A stretch of DNA of 64,000 bases from Nemophila menziesii (GCA_029959085.1 JARWIR010000031.1:5952001-6016000); one strand, 5' to 3'; positions 36,029 to 47,773 are shown, counted from the stretch's first letter. The notes: a model not told the origin generated them from the letters alone. Translations and numbers: made by a program.

Positions 36029-36725
36029 TGTCCCCCAATGTGTGATATAAAATAGAGTAATAATAGGACTAGGGTGGCGCTCCGCCGTGTACAAATCGAA
36101 GAGGGTTTTGTTTTCTTAAGGGATTAATTACAATCAATGGTGTGAAATCTAGTGTAAATGTGTGAAACTTGTAATTGAAATAACAAAATAGTAAATAGTT
36201 CAAATAGCAGATGTTTGTTTGGTTTTCAATAATTAACAACTAAGAAAGTAAAAGCAATATATATTAAACTAAGAAGGAAATTAAACAGGTAAATAAAGAT
36301 AAACTAATAAGTAAATTACAGGATGAACAATAAGAGATTGTTGCTTGAGGAATTGCTAGTAATAGCTTGTGCAGCTAATTAATCTTGTTATAGATAAGGG
36401 TGAGTTCGTATGTTCACATTAACCGGGATATGAATGCACTCTTATCCCCCATCCGGGTGAACCTAGAGCCCGACCATACACACCCAAAAACTATCAAATA
36501 AAATATAATCTTAACCCTAATTGACTACCTAGCGGACAAGCCCATACAGGTCAATGCCTCGCACTAGGCACTTATGCACTAGGTATGTAATTAAACACCC
36601 CATCCAGGTGTTAGCCTAATTACGACAACCATCTGCTAATTGGCCAGAGTACATGAGTATTTATAAAAAAAATACATAAGACAATGTAATAATACAATAA
36701 ACCAACTCAATTTAAAATTAAATGT
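36029..36725 (-). repeat. Partial 5' LTR of the gag-protease fragment
   Basis: Starts TGTCCCCCAATGTG ten bases from the PBS. It contains GCGCTCCGCCGTGTAC at 36090 and the CGCACTAGGCACTTATGCAC block at 36567. Similarity to other LTRs fades near 36725, so the start of this LTR is missing. The same start phrase is found at 16164 and 54670. Confidence 0.6.
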
Positions 36726-38009
36726 CTATTGGACTTTAGAAAGTAATGATAATATGATAAATATTTATTCACACTCAAAAGTGTGTCATTCTGATCATTT
36801 ATATAATTAGATTGAGACATACTATTACATTGTTAAGTCGTAGTATATATTTGAAAGCGTTATTTGGGTACATAAGAGTTCAAACTTGTTTGAGTGCCAG
36901 AAATCCCTTTTAAACCTACTCAAGGGAGGCAAGGGAACATAGGCGTATGGTGCTCTATGTTTTGGATATTATAGTTTAACTCTTCAATAATTTTGTTCTA
37001 TTTTTAACAGGTTTATGGCCACAAATATTTTGAAAAACATCACTTAGCCCACAATTTTTCGTGAATATGTCTCAAGTCATTCTCTTCTCTCACTCTTAAG
37101 GTCACACAAACTAGTGGAATTTACATTAACTTTCTCATACACGCTATTGAAATTTGTTGTCTTTTATATGTAAACTTGGTTTTTTTTTGTTTTTTTGGTT
37201 TTATCAAATTGCAAGAAAATGACATAATATATCACACTCTAATCATTTAAGTTGGGTTGCCCTGATAGAGTGGTATAGACATGCTTTACATTGGTGTAAC
37301 AAATAATGCCATAAGTTGATATCTTTTGCGCATCACAATGCCATAAGTTAATATCTTCTGCACATCACAATTTAAAATATATAAAAATAAATAATAAATA
37401 ATCACCAAGAAAAAACAATATGATACTAACCTGGCCAGTCAATACCGAGATTGTCATTAAGTAGTTGATGAGGAGTTAAAAGCATCAGCTTTTTCATTAC
37501 AAATTGGCTTCCTTTTACTCTCATTATAGACACATGCTTTAAAATTATACTCTTATTACGTGGTGTCTTGCCTTCATTCTCTACAATAACAAGTTATAAC
37601 ATACATTAATATTGATTGAAATTTTGACATCCGGAAGCATATTATCAAACTAACTCTAATAGATTGGTACATGATTTAACGACTCGTGCAAAGTAAGAGT
37701 AGCATACCGCTTTGTAAAGAATATAATGAACCTTCATGATATATTATTATAATAGCTAAAAACCACCTACATTGCACATCTTAATCAACTTAAAAAACCA
37801 AAACAACTCCTTTTTACCCAACTTATTGCCAGAGTTTATAAAAAATGTAAGATATCTGAATAATCCTTACAGTTAAGTAGTGATTTGAATGATCATGGTG
37901 GTTGATTATAAAGAAGGAGCATTTTTTGTGTTTTTTCCTGACAAAATGATCTCCTCTTCGTTTGTGAGGCTGTCCTGGAGGATTCTTCTTCTCTTTGACT
38001 CAATGCTTA
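36726..38009. other. Non-coding stretch left of duplicate copy 2
   Basis: No coding or element ends supported. A 34-base word (AATGCCATAAGTTGATATCT and following) is tandemly duplicated with changes at 37307-37372. The copy 1 counterpart is lost behind the LTR ending at 3168, so how far the duplication extends leftwards is unknown. Confidence 0.4.
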
Positions 38010-38171
38010 CGTAAATTCACCCCAACTTTTTACTACTTGTATATACACATCTCATTTATTTTTAGTCTTATCAAATAAACTTGAATAATATTTAAAATAT
38101 CATTCACTTTTTCAACCAAACTTGATAAACCTTGTGCTAGCTTCTTTTTTGTAGCAAAAGAAGTGTGACCT
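38010..38171. repeat. Duplicated segment, copy 2, first part
   Basis: GTAAATTCACCCCAACTTTT and onward match 3174-3340. The part ends at the LTR insertion, with GACCT at 38167-38171 as left target duplication. Confidence 0.85.
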
Positions 38172-39700
38172 AGTTGCGGTTTCAGGAGTGATATAATTTT
38201 TTAACCTATGGAACGAGGACTCACCGCAAGCGTACGGGTTGTCGCAAAGGGAAAATTATGATAAGATCAAGGCTATCGTTCCCAGGGACTACTAACAGAG
38301 AAGTAAATATGTTTAGAATGTAATAAAATGTAAAGTTACGAGATAAAATAATATGATATGAAAGATATTTCTTTGGTTATTTATTAAGGGACTAAAATGA
38401 AATTAATATAATGATTAAACTAAGGTGAAAATAATTAAAAAACTGAAGTACTAAGAAAATATGAAATACAATGAGAAATGTGCTTGAGTCTTGCGGGTTA
38501 TCCTCCTAATTAACTATTAATTCGTTATTTGGTATAAGGGTGAATTGGGTTGTTCAGATTAGTTGGGATTTAACAGTAGTCTAACTTACACACTCGATGT
38601 TCCATACACACTCGATGCTGAAACTCCAGGTGTCTCGGGTAGGACTAGTTCCCCTAACCCTATGACTACCTAATGTACAAGACCTTTTGGTTCAATACGT
38701 CGATCTAAGCGTTTATATACTATGTCCGAAATTCGACCCCCCGACTTAAGGTGCAACTAAGAATCTCAAACTACGCAATACTTGATCAAGGAAAGGATAC
38801 ACAATTATAATTAATATATACATCACTAGAAAATAATAGCAATCCTCATTTCAATTGAACATTTAAATATCCCAAATACACAATTAACATAACAATAACC
38901 AATTAGGGTTCATGCCCATTGCAAGCCTCAAGCATAGGAGGTTTATTCCATAACTATAGACTATAAATTAAATAAAAATAATACCAAAATCATGTTTGAA
39001 AGCTAAATCAAAATAAAATTGACCTAAAGAATTGCTGGAATCGGGTTCCGGATGGTTGAGAATTGTGGAATTGGTTTGAAGCCCTCCTCCTGTCTTCTCC
39101 CCTCCTCCAGAATCGACTTTTCCTATTTCCCTCTTAAAATACCTGATGTCTAATCATAAAAAATGGATAACGGGGCTTATATATGCTTCTAAAAACGTTT
39201 GGGCCCATTTACGTTTAGAGATTTCTGGTTCTAGTCACAGTGGAAGCAATTGACATAACTTTATTGTCTCAACCATGAATTGATTTCCGTTAGTTCACCT
39301 GCTATACTGGCTTTGATAACTTTTCAAATAAAAAATGAATTAAGTCCATATCTATTACCAACAGTTCTTGGTGACTGAAACAATATGATGTTGCAATTTC
39401 TCTGGTAAAAGTTCTAACTTCCCAAAGTAACTTTTGGCTCCAATTTTGTCTTGGCTTGGGGTTTATCTTCAATTTTTTACTCCTCCTCATCATCTTGGAA
39501 CCTTTTGAAAACCATCTACCTAAAAGCTACACACTTATAAAAAATTAAGGCACATATTAGCTATAAATAGCAATATGTCTAAAAATAGAACCTAAAGGGC
39601 GATATCGCAAATATTAGGGAAAAATACCTCACTTAGGCCCAATAAACTCCCAAAATAATGTCTCGTGAATGATTTTATTCATTAAAAAAAGGAGACATCA
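38172..39700 (-). repeat. Solo LTR, 1.53 kb
   Basis: Flanked by GACCT at 38167-38171 and 39701-39705. Reads on the minus strand from TGATGTCTCC (39700) to CCGCAACT. It carries CACCGCAAGCGTACGGGTTG near its end (38222) and a TATA-like TTATATATGC at 39176. Flanking copy 2 sequence resumes on both sides as in copy 1 at about 3340, so only one LTR remains, as after LTR-LTR recombination. Confidence 0.88.
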
Positions 39701-39850
39701 GACCTTCTTTCTAAAAAAACTCTTGGCTAAATTTCCCATCTCACAACATTGCACCATCGATTGAGCTTTAAAGGTAAGTCTCGGTGTCTGAGTCCTCTAA
39801 TCCACTTTGAAAAGTAAGGTTACATAAATATTTCACTTGTGTGGTGTATT
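39701..39850. repeat. Duplicated segment, copy 2, second part
   Basis: Matches about 3340-3505 of copy 1 (GAGCTTTAAAGGTAAGTCTC, then TCCTCTAATCCACTTTGAAA). Lies between two solo LTRs. Confidence 0.85.
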
Positions 39851-40392
39851 TAATGTCTCCACTTATGTGATAGAATAATCTAGTCACGAGACATCATTTT
39901 AGGGGTATTTAGTATCTAGTTTTGGGATTTCCCCCATTTAATCATGATTTACACTTTCTTATCTATTTTCAGGTGTTCTTCTATTTTTAGTGATTTTGTG
40001 CGTAATTTGTGTGTTATTTTTGTAGTACTTAGGTATTTGGAAGCTATTGCACCTATAAATGCTGATAAGAAGTGATAAAAAGATATAAAACCCCACAGTC
40101 ATTATAAAAAAGGAAAGTTTGGATAAATTTGGAAAGTAAAACTGAGATGTTCAGCTGTAAAGACGTCCAGTGTTTTGAACGTTGCAGAAAATTGGCTAAG
40201 AATTTGAAGGAGCCCTTTGGGATTAAGAAAGGTATTTGAATTGCGGTAGTTTTTATGGGTGGATCACTGAATGTGGCCCATTAACAAAGAATATATGCTT
40301 ATTTCAATCGGCAAAGGCTAGTCTTACAATACATGAAAATGAGTAGGATTTGAACTCTGTAACTTGGCCAACACTCTAGATTTTGATCTAGC

Positions 40393-40444
<52 letters not shown>

Positions 40445-41369
40445 ATTTTTACCTTAAGATAATCATCATTGGTCCGTCCCTAATCATCAAAAGACCAAGA
40501 GGAAGCCTAGATTAAGAGAGAAAAAGAACTGAAGGGTCTGGTAAGCTGTTCATACCATTCCAACCCTTATATTAAGTAATTGTGTTCTTTTCTTTCCTTA
40601 TGAACTAATTTATGTAGCATGAGATTGCTTTATGTATGAACCTTAACTTTCGGGGTTACGATTTTATTGCGTTTTAGGAATATTTAAATAAATTGATTAA
40701 TTGCATTTACTATATGTGTGTTTGAATTTGTACAACCCTTACGAAGGCCAAGTAGTAGGTTGGTGTGGTAGGATGGCTATCGCCCGGGAGAGGGGGGTAG
40801 TTTATAGAAAATCATATATAATTGTTTTGTCCGTTATTGAGCCAGGAGGACTTAACTAACTGGTTAGTCAATTAGGGTAGAATTAATTCGTCTAAAATCA
40901 TTTAGGGTCTCCCTAGAGGGGTCACTAGGGGTGGATGATAGCATCTTAATCACCCAGAAGGGGTTTAGAAAGAGAAATGAATCCCGACTACTACTAAATT
41001 ATAAATTTTTTCTTATACCAATAAATACATAAATCCATAGTTAGTGGGGATTACCAGCTACTCTCAAGCTATATTCTTATCCTCTCATCTACTTCTCTTT
41101 ATTTTCATTTTCCTTCCTGTAGTTTAGTTATATTTAGTTTAGTTTATTTGCACTTTAGTCCCTCATAATTGGAAAACTAAATAAATATTTACTTTTATAA
41201 TTGCAGCAATTATTCCTAATTGTCATTTAAACACTTATTATTAACCTCGTAATCCTTGTCGAGACGATATCCTGTTTTTACTTATCTATTACTTGGAACG
41301 ACTCGTACACTTGTGGTTAGTTACACCTCTTATTCTGCATTGATTTATATCACCCTCTAGGAGTGAACA
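39851..41369 (+). repeat. Solo LTR, 1.52 kb, opposite orientation
   Basis: The plus strand starts TAATGTCTCCAC (TG changed to TA), with the second GAGACATCATTTTAGG copy at 39887, and ends CCCTCTAGGAGTGAACA. It includes CGACTCGTACACTTGTGG at 41299, the LTR end block. The target duplication is imperfect (TATTT / AATTT). Copy 2 sequence continues on both sides as in copy 1 near 3505-3520. Confidence 0.8.
40395..40442. repeat. (AT)n microsatellite within solo LTR
   Basis: About 23 AT units at the position where the LTR TATA box would be expected. Nearby LTRs have TATATATAT of normal length there, so the TATA region may have expanded. Confidence 0.9.
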
Positions 41370-42163
41370 AATTTGTTATTTGAATTACTAAATCAAAATC
41401 TCTTGATTTTGTAACCCAAGCAACCTAAGGAGCAAGTCCCAGTTAACTATTCAAAGCATTGATTACGAGTTTTCCTTAGAGCTATGAAGCCAAAATGAGG
41501 AACTATAGTGCAATTAACAAGAATGGGGACATGTAATGCAATCTCCTCGAAAGTAGGAACTATAGCAAAATTACTTATATATATATGATGTTTTGCATGA
41601 TATAGGGAAAAATAGTGCAATTAACTCAGAAAAATATAACACATATACTGCATTTAACTCAATACCAGGACCTATATTATGTTTTTTTCTTGATATAGGG
41701 ACCTATAGTGCAATAACTCAAAAAAAATCATAGCCTGGCCTCAAACAACTTCAGTAGTACATAAATGAAATGCAGTTGAGATATAGATACAAAAATTATT
41801 TCTTTAGGGAGAGATAACTAAATATGTTTATTCCAAATGAACAAAATTTATATTTAGCGAAAACTATTGGCGAAAGGTGTTTCTTTTTGTAGCTTTGGAT
41901 CTATTCTGAGAATAATATTTTCTCCGATAAACAATCTCCTCTATAGCGGAGCTTCCTCCTTTCTCAGCACCATACATACTTCTTTAAGAACATAAGTGAT
42001 GCAAAGAAATTCCTAGAAGAAGATGCAAACTTGACGTCTATTATCACTAGCTAATTACCATCCGGTTGGGAAAACACTCTTTTTGTAAGCGTATCACTCA
42101 CCCACTCTCTAATGTTCTTTCTTTTGTCGTCTAACATAGATTTCTAAATATTTATTGTGTGTG

Positions 42164-42222
<59 letters not shown>

Positions 42223-42374
42223 TCAGACATATACTCTCAAGATCCCATGCGACTACACAAAACCTTTCTAAGCTAAACCTTAATGCTATCGCAAAGGTTC
42301 TTCGCGGTTTCCTTGGTGAAAGTGTAGATCTATCCTCTTCAAACATGGCTCTATTGAAAATATTCGATGATTTC
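41370..42374. repeat. Duplicated segment, copy 2, third part (CACTA empty site)
   Basis: Matches 3520-3958, then without interruption 12239-12790. At about 41748 the sequence CTTCAGTAGTACAT carries a single GTA, whereas copy 1 has the 8.27-kb CACTA element between two GTA copies. The plus-strand coding remnant seen in copy 1 is here too ([20 protein letters not shown] near 42285). It ends with ATTTC at 42370-42374, the target duplication of the next LTR element. Confidence 0.9.
42156..42221. repeat. (TG)n(AT)n microsatellite
   Basis: About eight TG units followed by about 24 AT units. Copy 1 has only TTGTATATATAT at the same place, so the run expanded after the duplication. Confidence 0.95.
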
Positions 42375-44114
42375 TGGTGGGTCCTGGTGTGTTATTAAAT
42401 TAAGTACGAAAGTAAAGGGACCACAATCACCACAAGTGTACAGTTGTCCAAGTAATATTCGATAAATCGAGTTCGTTCGTAGAGACGGATTAGGTTCAAC
42501 TCCAGTATTAATCAGATAGCAAGAATAATTGTTTAACAGAAAAGTAAAATAATATGGTTTTTGTTTGGTTTTCTTAATAACTAAGATGCAATAAAATAAG
42601 ACTAAAAGTAAATAACAGAAAAGAAATAATGCAAGTAAAAGACGACTTCAGATATGAGAGATACTTGAGTCTCGCATAGAATCCTCCTACTTAATATAAC
42701 TTATGCTATGTTTAAGGGTAGAATTGGTATTAGTATACTAGTCGGGACTCTAATATCTCCTAGCCCCCTGTCGGGTGGAGCTAGGAGCTACCCTAAAGTA
42801 CTATAAAGACCTGTATGGTCGAATATGCCTCTTCGGATGATATGATTTTACCTCTTTGTCTATGTAACTAGTTAAGCCTGTCGGTCAATAACGGACAGTA
42901 CACGGGTATTACCTAGATCTGTATTCAAACCACCCTGTCGGATGATCACTTCGCCACTAAATTGAATAGCCCAAATACTAACAGCTAATTCTAGTTGCGC
43001 GGAAAAGAATTAGTAAATAAGAACAAAGTAATATCCAATATCTAAGACTCAATTCAATTTAAATCTAAACAATCCCAAAATTCAAAACGTAAATTAAATA
43101 AACTAGGGTTCATCCCTTTATTGCGATTCTCAAATATATAAAAGTTTAGCTCATGGTAAATTTAAAGACTGAAATTAAATAGAAAGACATCATATTCAAT
43201 TACAGAAAAGAAATATATAACCTAAGGATTAGATGACTGTTGATGGAAGAACAGAATCCTCCAGCTCTAGCTTCTCCTCTGCCTCCTTGCTCTGAAGTGT
43301 TTGACTCTCTCTCTAAGGATAATATAAATTGTGTAAAATATGAGAGGTACTGAATTATGAGGTCTAAGGGTGTATTTATAGGTGTTAGCAAGCCCTAGGT
43401 CGAATTACTTGGAGTGGAAGACAAGTCAAGATCTCTTAAATTCGTAGCTCTAAAATCTAGGAAAGGTAAGATTCTGCTGCTGATTTGTTTTGGTCATATC
43501 TCATTCAAGTCAAGAGTTTCCTATTGGTGTAGACCACTCGTCCAGATTCCTAGCCAATATTTACTTAGGGACTCATCTTTGAAACGTGGCTGGAATTTCA
43601 GATTCATAAGGCAGTTTTATCTTTTCCTTCTTTGCATATATCTTTCCTAAATCTTCTTATTTACATATAAATCTTATTTCCTTTACTTATTTATCTTGAC
43701 TTGGTCTCTAAGTAATTACCATATATCTTTTAAAGTTTCACAATAAATAAATAATTAAACCGCATATGCTTTAAAAATAATAAATCCATAATTCACCACT
43801 AGAAATAGGAAAGTGCACTCTAAAAATTAGAAACTCGAATAAAAATACTTACTAACACACTAAAATACCCTAAGACTTAAATTCTCACTTCTCCTCCTTA
43901 CAATGGTCTTTCATAAAATTCAAGAACCTACTAACTTTGCACTAAAAAATAATCAAATTTACGCACAAAAGCTCATAAAACACAAATAGTCAAATTCCAA
44001 GGGGAGAAAGTGCAATATGATCAATTAGGCCTAAAAGTCTATCAAATAAGTCATTTATTCACCTAAAAGGATATCTCCAAAGTGCTAATAATTAGAATAA
44101 ATAGGGAGACATCA
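42375..44114 (-). repeat. 3' LTR of the non-autonomous element
   Basis: 1740 bases; ends TGATGTCTCC (44114) and GACCCACCA (42375) read on the minus strand. About 40 bases present in the other LTR (near 49068-49107) are missing near 43508. Confidence 0.95.
43373..43381 (-). promoter_or_regulatory. LTR TATA box
   Basis: CTATAAATA on the minus strand in the 3' LTR; the identical motif is in the 5' LTR at 48934-48942. Confidence 0.55.
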
Positions 44115-44131
44115 AGACCCCAAACTCAAAC
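44115..44131 (-). other. Polypurine tract
   Basis: Minus-strand GTTTGAGTTTGGGGTCT directly precedes the 3' LTR start TGATGTCTCC. It is the plus-strand primer site for reverse transcription. The same tract, nearly identical, is at 60071-60087. Confidence 0.85.
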
Positions 44132-44935
44132 CTTTATCGTCCCGACAAAGTAAAATAAAAATAAAGGATCTTTTAGGTGAACACAAAAGGCAGAATCTAG
44201 TAAATATTCCCAGAGCATAACTTAAAACAAATCTCATATAGTCTAATCTAGGAATTAATATACACCTACACTTATCATACAAAATCAAGCACAAAATAAT
44301 ATCAATCCAAAATTAATTTCACAATGCTAGAAGGTTACACTTACTACTTATCTCAAGATGGTGGCTATAGGGTGTTCCTCGATCTTTACTTGCTTTGAAC
44401 GCTCCACTTAGCATACTCCCTATTAACTCACTGTGTATCTAGGAATCACGAGGTCTTTACGGTTTTAGCGTAGGCTTAGGGACGGTATGGTATGTATATT
44501 TGGTAAATTTGAAGTGAGCTTTTGGCTCTCTCCTCACTTACCATCAACAAACTGTCCAAGAGCTTGAGTTTACACTGGAATAACGTTCTCACTTAACCCA
44601 TTTGACGCGCTAATGTAGCATCCTCAAATTAACCCAATAAGCACTAAAGATGATTCACATAAAAATTTCCTCTTTGCCGGTCCAAATATATATTTTTCAA
44701 ATGAATTTTCTTTTCTCTTTTGTATAGATATGACTCCCTTTTTGATGTTGAGAGATCATGCTATTTTTTTTATAAGTTATGCCTTTTCATAACTTTAGCT
44801 TTTTAGCTTCTTTTTCGTTTACTATTACCCCGACAAAGGGTTACGATATAATAAACTTGTGAATCATCATCAAAATATAGCACAAAGTATAATTGATAAG
44901 CTCAAAAATCCCAACCCAATGTAAATTCCCATATA

Positions 44936-45199
44936 GTGGACCCACCACCCCAAACTGAAGCTCAAGACATGAAGTCTCAGGATCATGATTCAAGTGCGGG
45001 TCATATGGTCATGCCTAACAATCTAAAGGGATATTGGCTTATAATGTGGCGACAAAAGAAAGGCTTAAAGGCTAAAGATTTGGCTAAGAAGGATATAATT
45101 AATTCAGGGATAGAAGGCCAAAAAGGATTCAAAAGGGCTAACAAAGAACTGCCTCTATCATTTTCCTATCTACACAGCTTGCCTCTAGTTCATACCTAA
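44936..45199 (+). CDS. Antisense open frame in the 3' region of the non-autonomous element
   Basis: An 87-codon frame runs against the element's direction. No in-window ATG opens it: the frame begins at GTG, and the first ATG is at 44969. Part of it, SSAGHMVMPNNL, is also encoded in the equivalent place of the element at 55916-61657 (inverse of about 59235-59200), where the frame likewise stays open for about 45 codons. Antisense frames have been noted in some plant Ty3/gypsy elements. Nothing shows that this one is translated; conservation may simply reflect conserved DNA. Confidence 0.25.
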   Translation: MDPPPQTEAQDMKSQDHDSSAGHMVMPNNLKGYWLIMWRQKKGLKAKDLAKKDIINSGIEGQKGFKRANKELPLSFSYLHSLPLVHT

Positions 45200-45506
45200 G
45201 TGGGTTATCAACTCATTTAGACCTCACGTTCTACAAACCACCTATTATCCTTAAGCACATGTTTACTTCTTTTGCATTGTTCATTAATTCTTCCTATCAA
45301 TTACCTCATATTTGCATTCAATCAAAGTGCGTTTTATACTAACCCCTAAAGTCAACTATTTTCTATCATAAATTCATAAAAAGCATGCTTGATGGGGGCA
45401 TTTAAAATACTCTACAGTCAACGCAACCCTTAGATTAGTTTTATTTAAAGCATCTAAAAAAATAACACAGAAAAATTGGGATGAGGCAACGAACCCCACC
45501 CCAAAC

Positions 45507-45872
45507 TCAAAAAATGAGTCGTGTCCCCATGACTCGAAAAAGACTCAAGAAAGAAATTAAAAACTCAATAAAACAAATGAGAAAGGGATAGGAAAATGAA
45601 TCTGAACCAGCACGAAGCTGGTTTCCATGGTTGCGTGTAGGTTGAGCTCCTTGTGTTGCGTAGGTGGCATGTGGAACATTGCTCACTCCACGTAATATGA
45701 TTTGCTTAAGCTCCAACTCTTTTGTGATTTTTACTATGGGTTTCAACACCTCTTCATGATTATCCTCCAAAAGTTCCATTCTTTTAACTACATCTTTCAA
45801 CACTCCAAAAGTAATAAAAGGTTCTTCAACTTCTTCTTCTTTTTCTTCTCCACGGTATTCTTGACCTTCCAA
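45507..45872 (-). CDS. Coiled-coil C-terminal remnant of the 3' (env-position) ORF
   Basis: Open frame of 121 codons with a non-ATG start. Residues 30-60 form a heptad-rich helix (FGVLKDVVKRMELLEDNHEE), followed by a short tail ending NQLRAG. The ORF at 57310-58627 ends with a similar helix and NQPRAG, and the sequence around its start (GAGTTTGGGGT then ATGAC) is repeated here at 45904-45880. So this is the same 3' ORF with the central domain deleted. The ATG in the equivalent place is out of frame by a small indel. Confidence 0.5.
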   Translation of the reverse strand: MEGQEYRGEEKEEEVEEPFITFGVLKDVVKRMELLEDNHEEVLKPIVKITKELELKQIILRGVSNVPHATYATQGAQPTRNHGNQLRAGSDSFSYPFLICFIEFLISFLSLFRVMGTRLIF

Positions 45873-46279
45873 TCTTCGTCATCTCAGTGAACCCCAAACT
45901 CAAAACTTCAAATAATCAAAACTAGAGAAGAGTTTTGAAATTTGATGTTTTGAGGATTTGTAATGAAGGATTTTGGTGTTATATGAGATGGGTAATGAAT
46001 ATTTAATGGCTTGGGGAAGGTTTAATGAGTAGGATTGAAGCTTTGATGAAGAGGCTTAAGGTTGAAGGAGAATATTTCTTGATGTTCTTAAAGGATTGTG
46101 GTGTTGGATGTGTGTTTGGAATGAAATAGGAGGAATGATTTAATGTTCTTTGGTGTTGTAGTGGTCTTTGTGCAGGTATATAAGGGTTAAGGTCTGAAAA
46201 ATTCGTATTGGGGGAGGCTAGGGTTTGCTTCTAATAAGGTAAGAGTTTATTAGGAATTAATCTCCTCAAAACCGACATG

Positions 46280-46341
46280 CTGACCGGCATATACCGGCGG
46301 ATTGGCCGGCATACCGGGAATCTCGCCGGCTAGCCGGTCAG
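46280..46341. repeat. GC-rich hairpin with CCGG palindromes
   Basis: CTGACCGGC (46280-46288) and GCCGGTCAG (46333-46341) are inverse complements. Between them lie ATACCGGCGG, TTGGCCGGC, ATACCGGGAA and CGCCGGC. This is the most GC-rich spot of the element. It occupies the same relative place as the CCGGGTACCCGG repeats at 56380-56925. Confidence 0.75.
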
Positions 46342-46538
46342 AGCATCAGATTATTCCTTTTCGTTCCTTAGCACCCCAAACTCAATTCGTGCACCATTAA
46401 CACACTACCTTTCTCATTTATTTTAAAAGTAGACACTAAAACTCAACACTAACTTATAATTATACACTAGGAATAAAAAAACATAAAGCAAATTAAACAT
46501 GGGTTGTCTCCCAAGAAGCACTTTTGTTTATTACGTCT

Positions 46539-46730
46539 TTAAGATCGACGTGTTACCTTCCATGAAGATGGTATTGAGGCCCTTGCGGTTCTCCTCCGCT
46601 TTAATTCGCCTCGTCCTTGGCATGTAAGCTTTGAAACCTTCCCCCTTAAAATTTTATTCAATCGATCTCTGAAAGGGGGAGGGTAGTATCTCCGTTTCGC
46701 CTTCTTACTTTCACGACGACACTTATTCAC
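46539..46730 (-). CDS. Basic 63-codon frame overlapping the end of the main ORF
   Basis: Begins at GTG overlapping the TGA of the upstream 348-codon ORF, in the next frame. Strongly basic (KCRRESKKAKRRYYPPPFRD, then KLTCQGRGELKRRRTARAS). Its first part repeats a motif at the end of the upstream ORF (RESKAARRSTYPPHFKEE). It may have been one continuous C-terminus, now split by a one-base change, or an extension reached by ribosomal frameshifting. A CTTGGGAGACAACCC word follows at about 46507, a sequence common after gag-pol in Athila elements. Confidence 0.35.
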   Translation of the reverse strand: MNKCRRESKKAKRRYYPPPFRDRLNKILRGKVSKLTCQGRGELKRRRTARASIPSSWKVTRRS

Positions 46731-47773
46731 TTATTTTTATTCTCTTCAATCTTGCGTTCCTCTTTAAAGTGTGGTGGGTAGGTGCTTCTCCGTGCTGCTT
46801 TACTCTCGCGGTGTAGCACCTTTCTTGCGTAGCACCTATTGGTCATTATTAGTAATAGAGGTGATTCCGATATTTTATCTCTAATGATGACTTGTGGTGG
46901 AGATAGTGATTGGTGAACTTTGATTTCTCTTTTATTGTGAACTTTGAATTCTTCGATGGATTCCTCAACCACTTCACATTCATCTTCGCTTTCAACCCAA
47001 TCTTCCACTATTACTTCATCATGTTCTTGATGTGGAATCTCAATAATCTCGATCACCTCTTCTTCCTTTTTGCGTTCTATATGTGCACGCTCCATAAGAA
47101 TAGCAATCTCAGTTTCAATCTCTAGGATTTTCGTTGCTACTCCTCCTTCCACTATGCTAACAAGATTCTCAACCACATGGTGGTCTCCATTTAAAATCGG
47201 CATGATGGTCATATCACTATCAATAGTATCTTCCTTCAACACCTCCTCCTCAACTACCTTTTCCAGTTGATCTCTTCCATCCCTCGGGGGAAGGGAATCT
47301 TTATAAGACATGTTACTATTAGCACAGTCATGAGAATTATATCTGGCCTCCATTTCATCTAGAATTTGTTGTGTGGATGCACGTATGGCTCTTCTTTCTT
47401 CTTCTTCTGCCTTAAGTTCCTCTGCTATACGCTGAACTCTAGCACATGTTTCTTGTAGTGTCTCTTGCGGATAGTGATGAGGTGGATAGTGCTGAATGTT
47501 TTCAACCCATTGGTTGTTCCATTCATGCTCGTGCTGATAGTGGTATGATGAGTGTTGTTGATTATTCTTAACCCACTGCTGGTTCCATGCTTGTTCTTGT
47601 TGATAGTGATAAGGCGATTGTTGTTGATTATTCCTGATCCATTGGTTGTTCCAATCCTGCTCTTGCGGGTGTCGATAAGGTTGTTGGTAGAAGTTACTAC
47701 CCCATTTTTGTTGTCCCGAAGAGTCTTCCCAATAGTCGCATGGATCGGAATTCGGGTAATGTCCTCTATACAT
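46727..47773 (-). CDS. 348-aa protein of the non-autonomous element (Q/W/Y repeats, acidic middle)
   Basis: Starts at ATG 47773, about 140 bases inside the PBS, where gag normally begins. Residues about 35-100 hold three imperfect 22-residue repeats (EQDWNNQWIRNNQQQSPYHY, then EQAWNQQWVKNNQQ, then EHEWNNQWVEN). Residues 105-145 form a charged helix (RIAEELKAEEEERRAIRAST). Residues 180-290 are very acidic (VVEEEVLKED and VIVEDWVESEDECEVVEESI), and the end is basic. There is no gag core, zinc knuckle or pol motif. It recalls the Q/Y-rich linker and acidic region between gag core and protease in Athila polyproteins, so it may derive from it. The long intact frame suggests some retained function, such as RNA packaging. 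Unidentified by family. Confidence 0.6.
   Translation of the reverse strand: MYRGHYPNSDPCDYWEDSSGQQKWGSNFYQQPYRHPQEQDWNNQWIRNNQQQSPYHYQQEQAWNQQWVKNNQQHSSYHYQHEHEWNNQWVENIQHYPPHHYPQETLQETCARVQRIAEELKAEEEERRAIRASTQQILDEMEARYNSHDCANSNMSYKDSLPPRDGRDQLEKVVEEEVLKEDTIDSDMTIMPILNGDHHVVENLVSIVEGGVATKILEIETEIAILMERAHIERKKEEEVIEIIEIPHQEHDEVIVEDWVESEDECEVVEESIEEFKVHNKREIKVHQSLSPPQVIIRDKISESPLLLIMTNRCYARKVLHRESKAARRSTYPPHFKEERKIEENKNK

Noticed and set aside
42159..42398. 79-codon frame starting in a TG/AT microsatellite
   Set aside because: The first third is translated microsatellite and the end runs into the LTR; only the short middle part matches the duplicated coding remnant, annotated with the segment.
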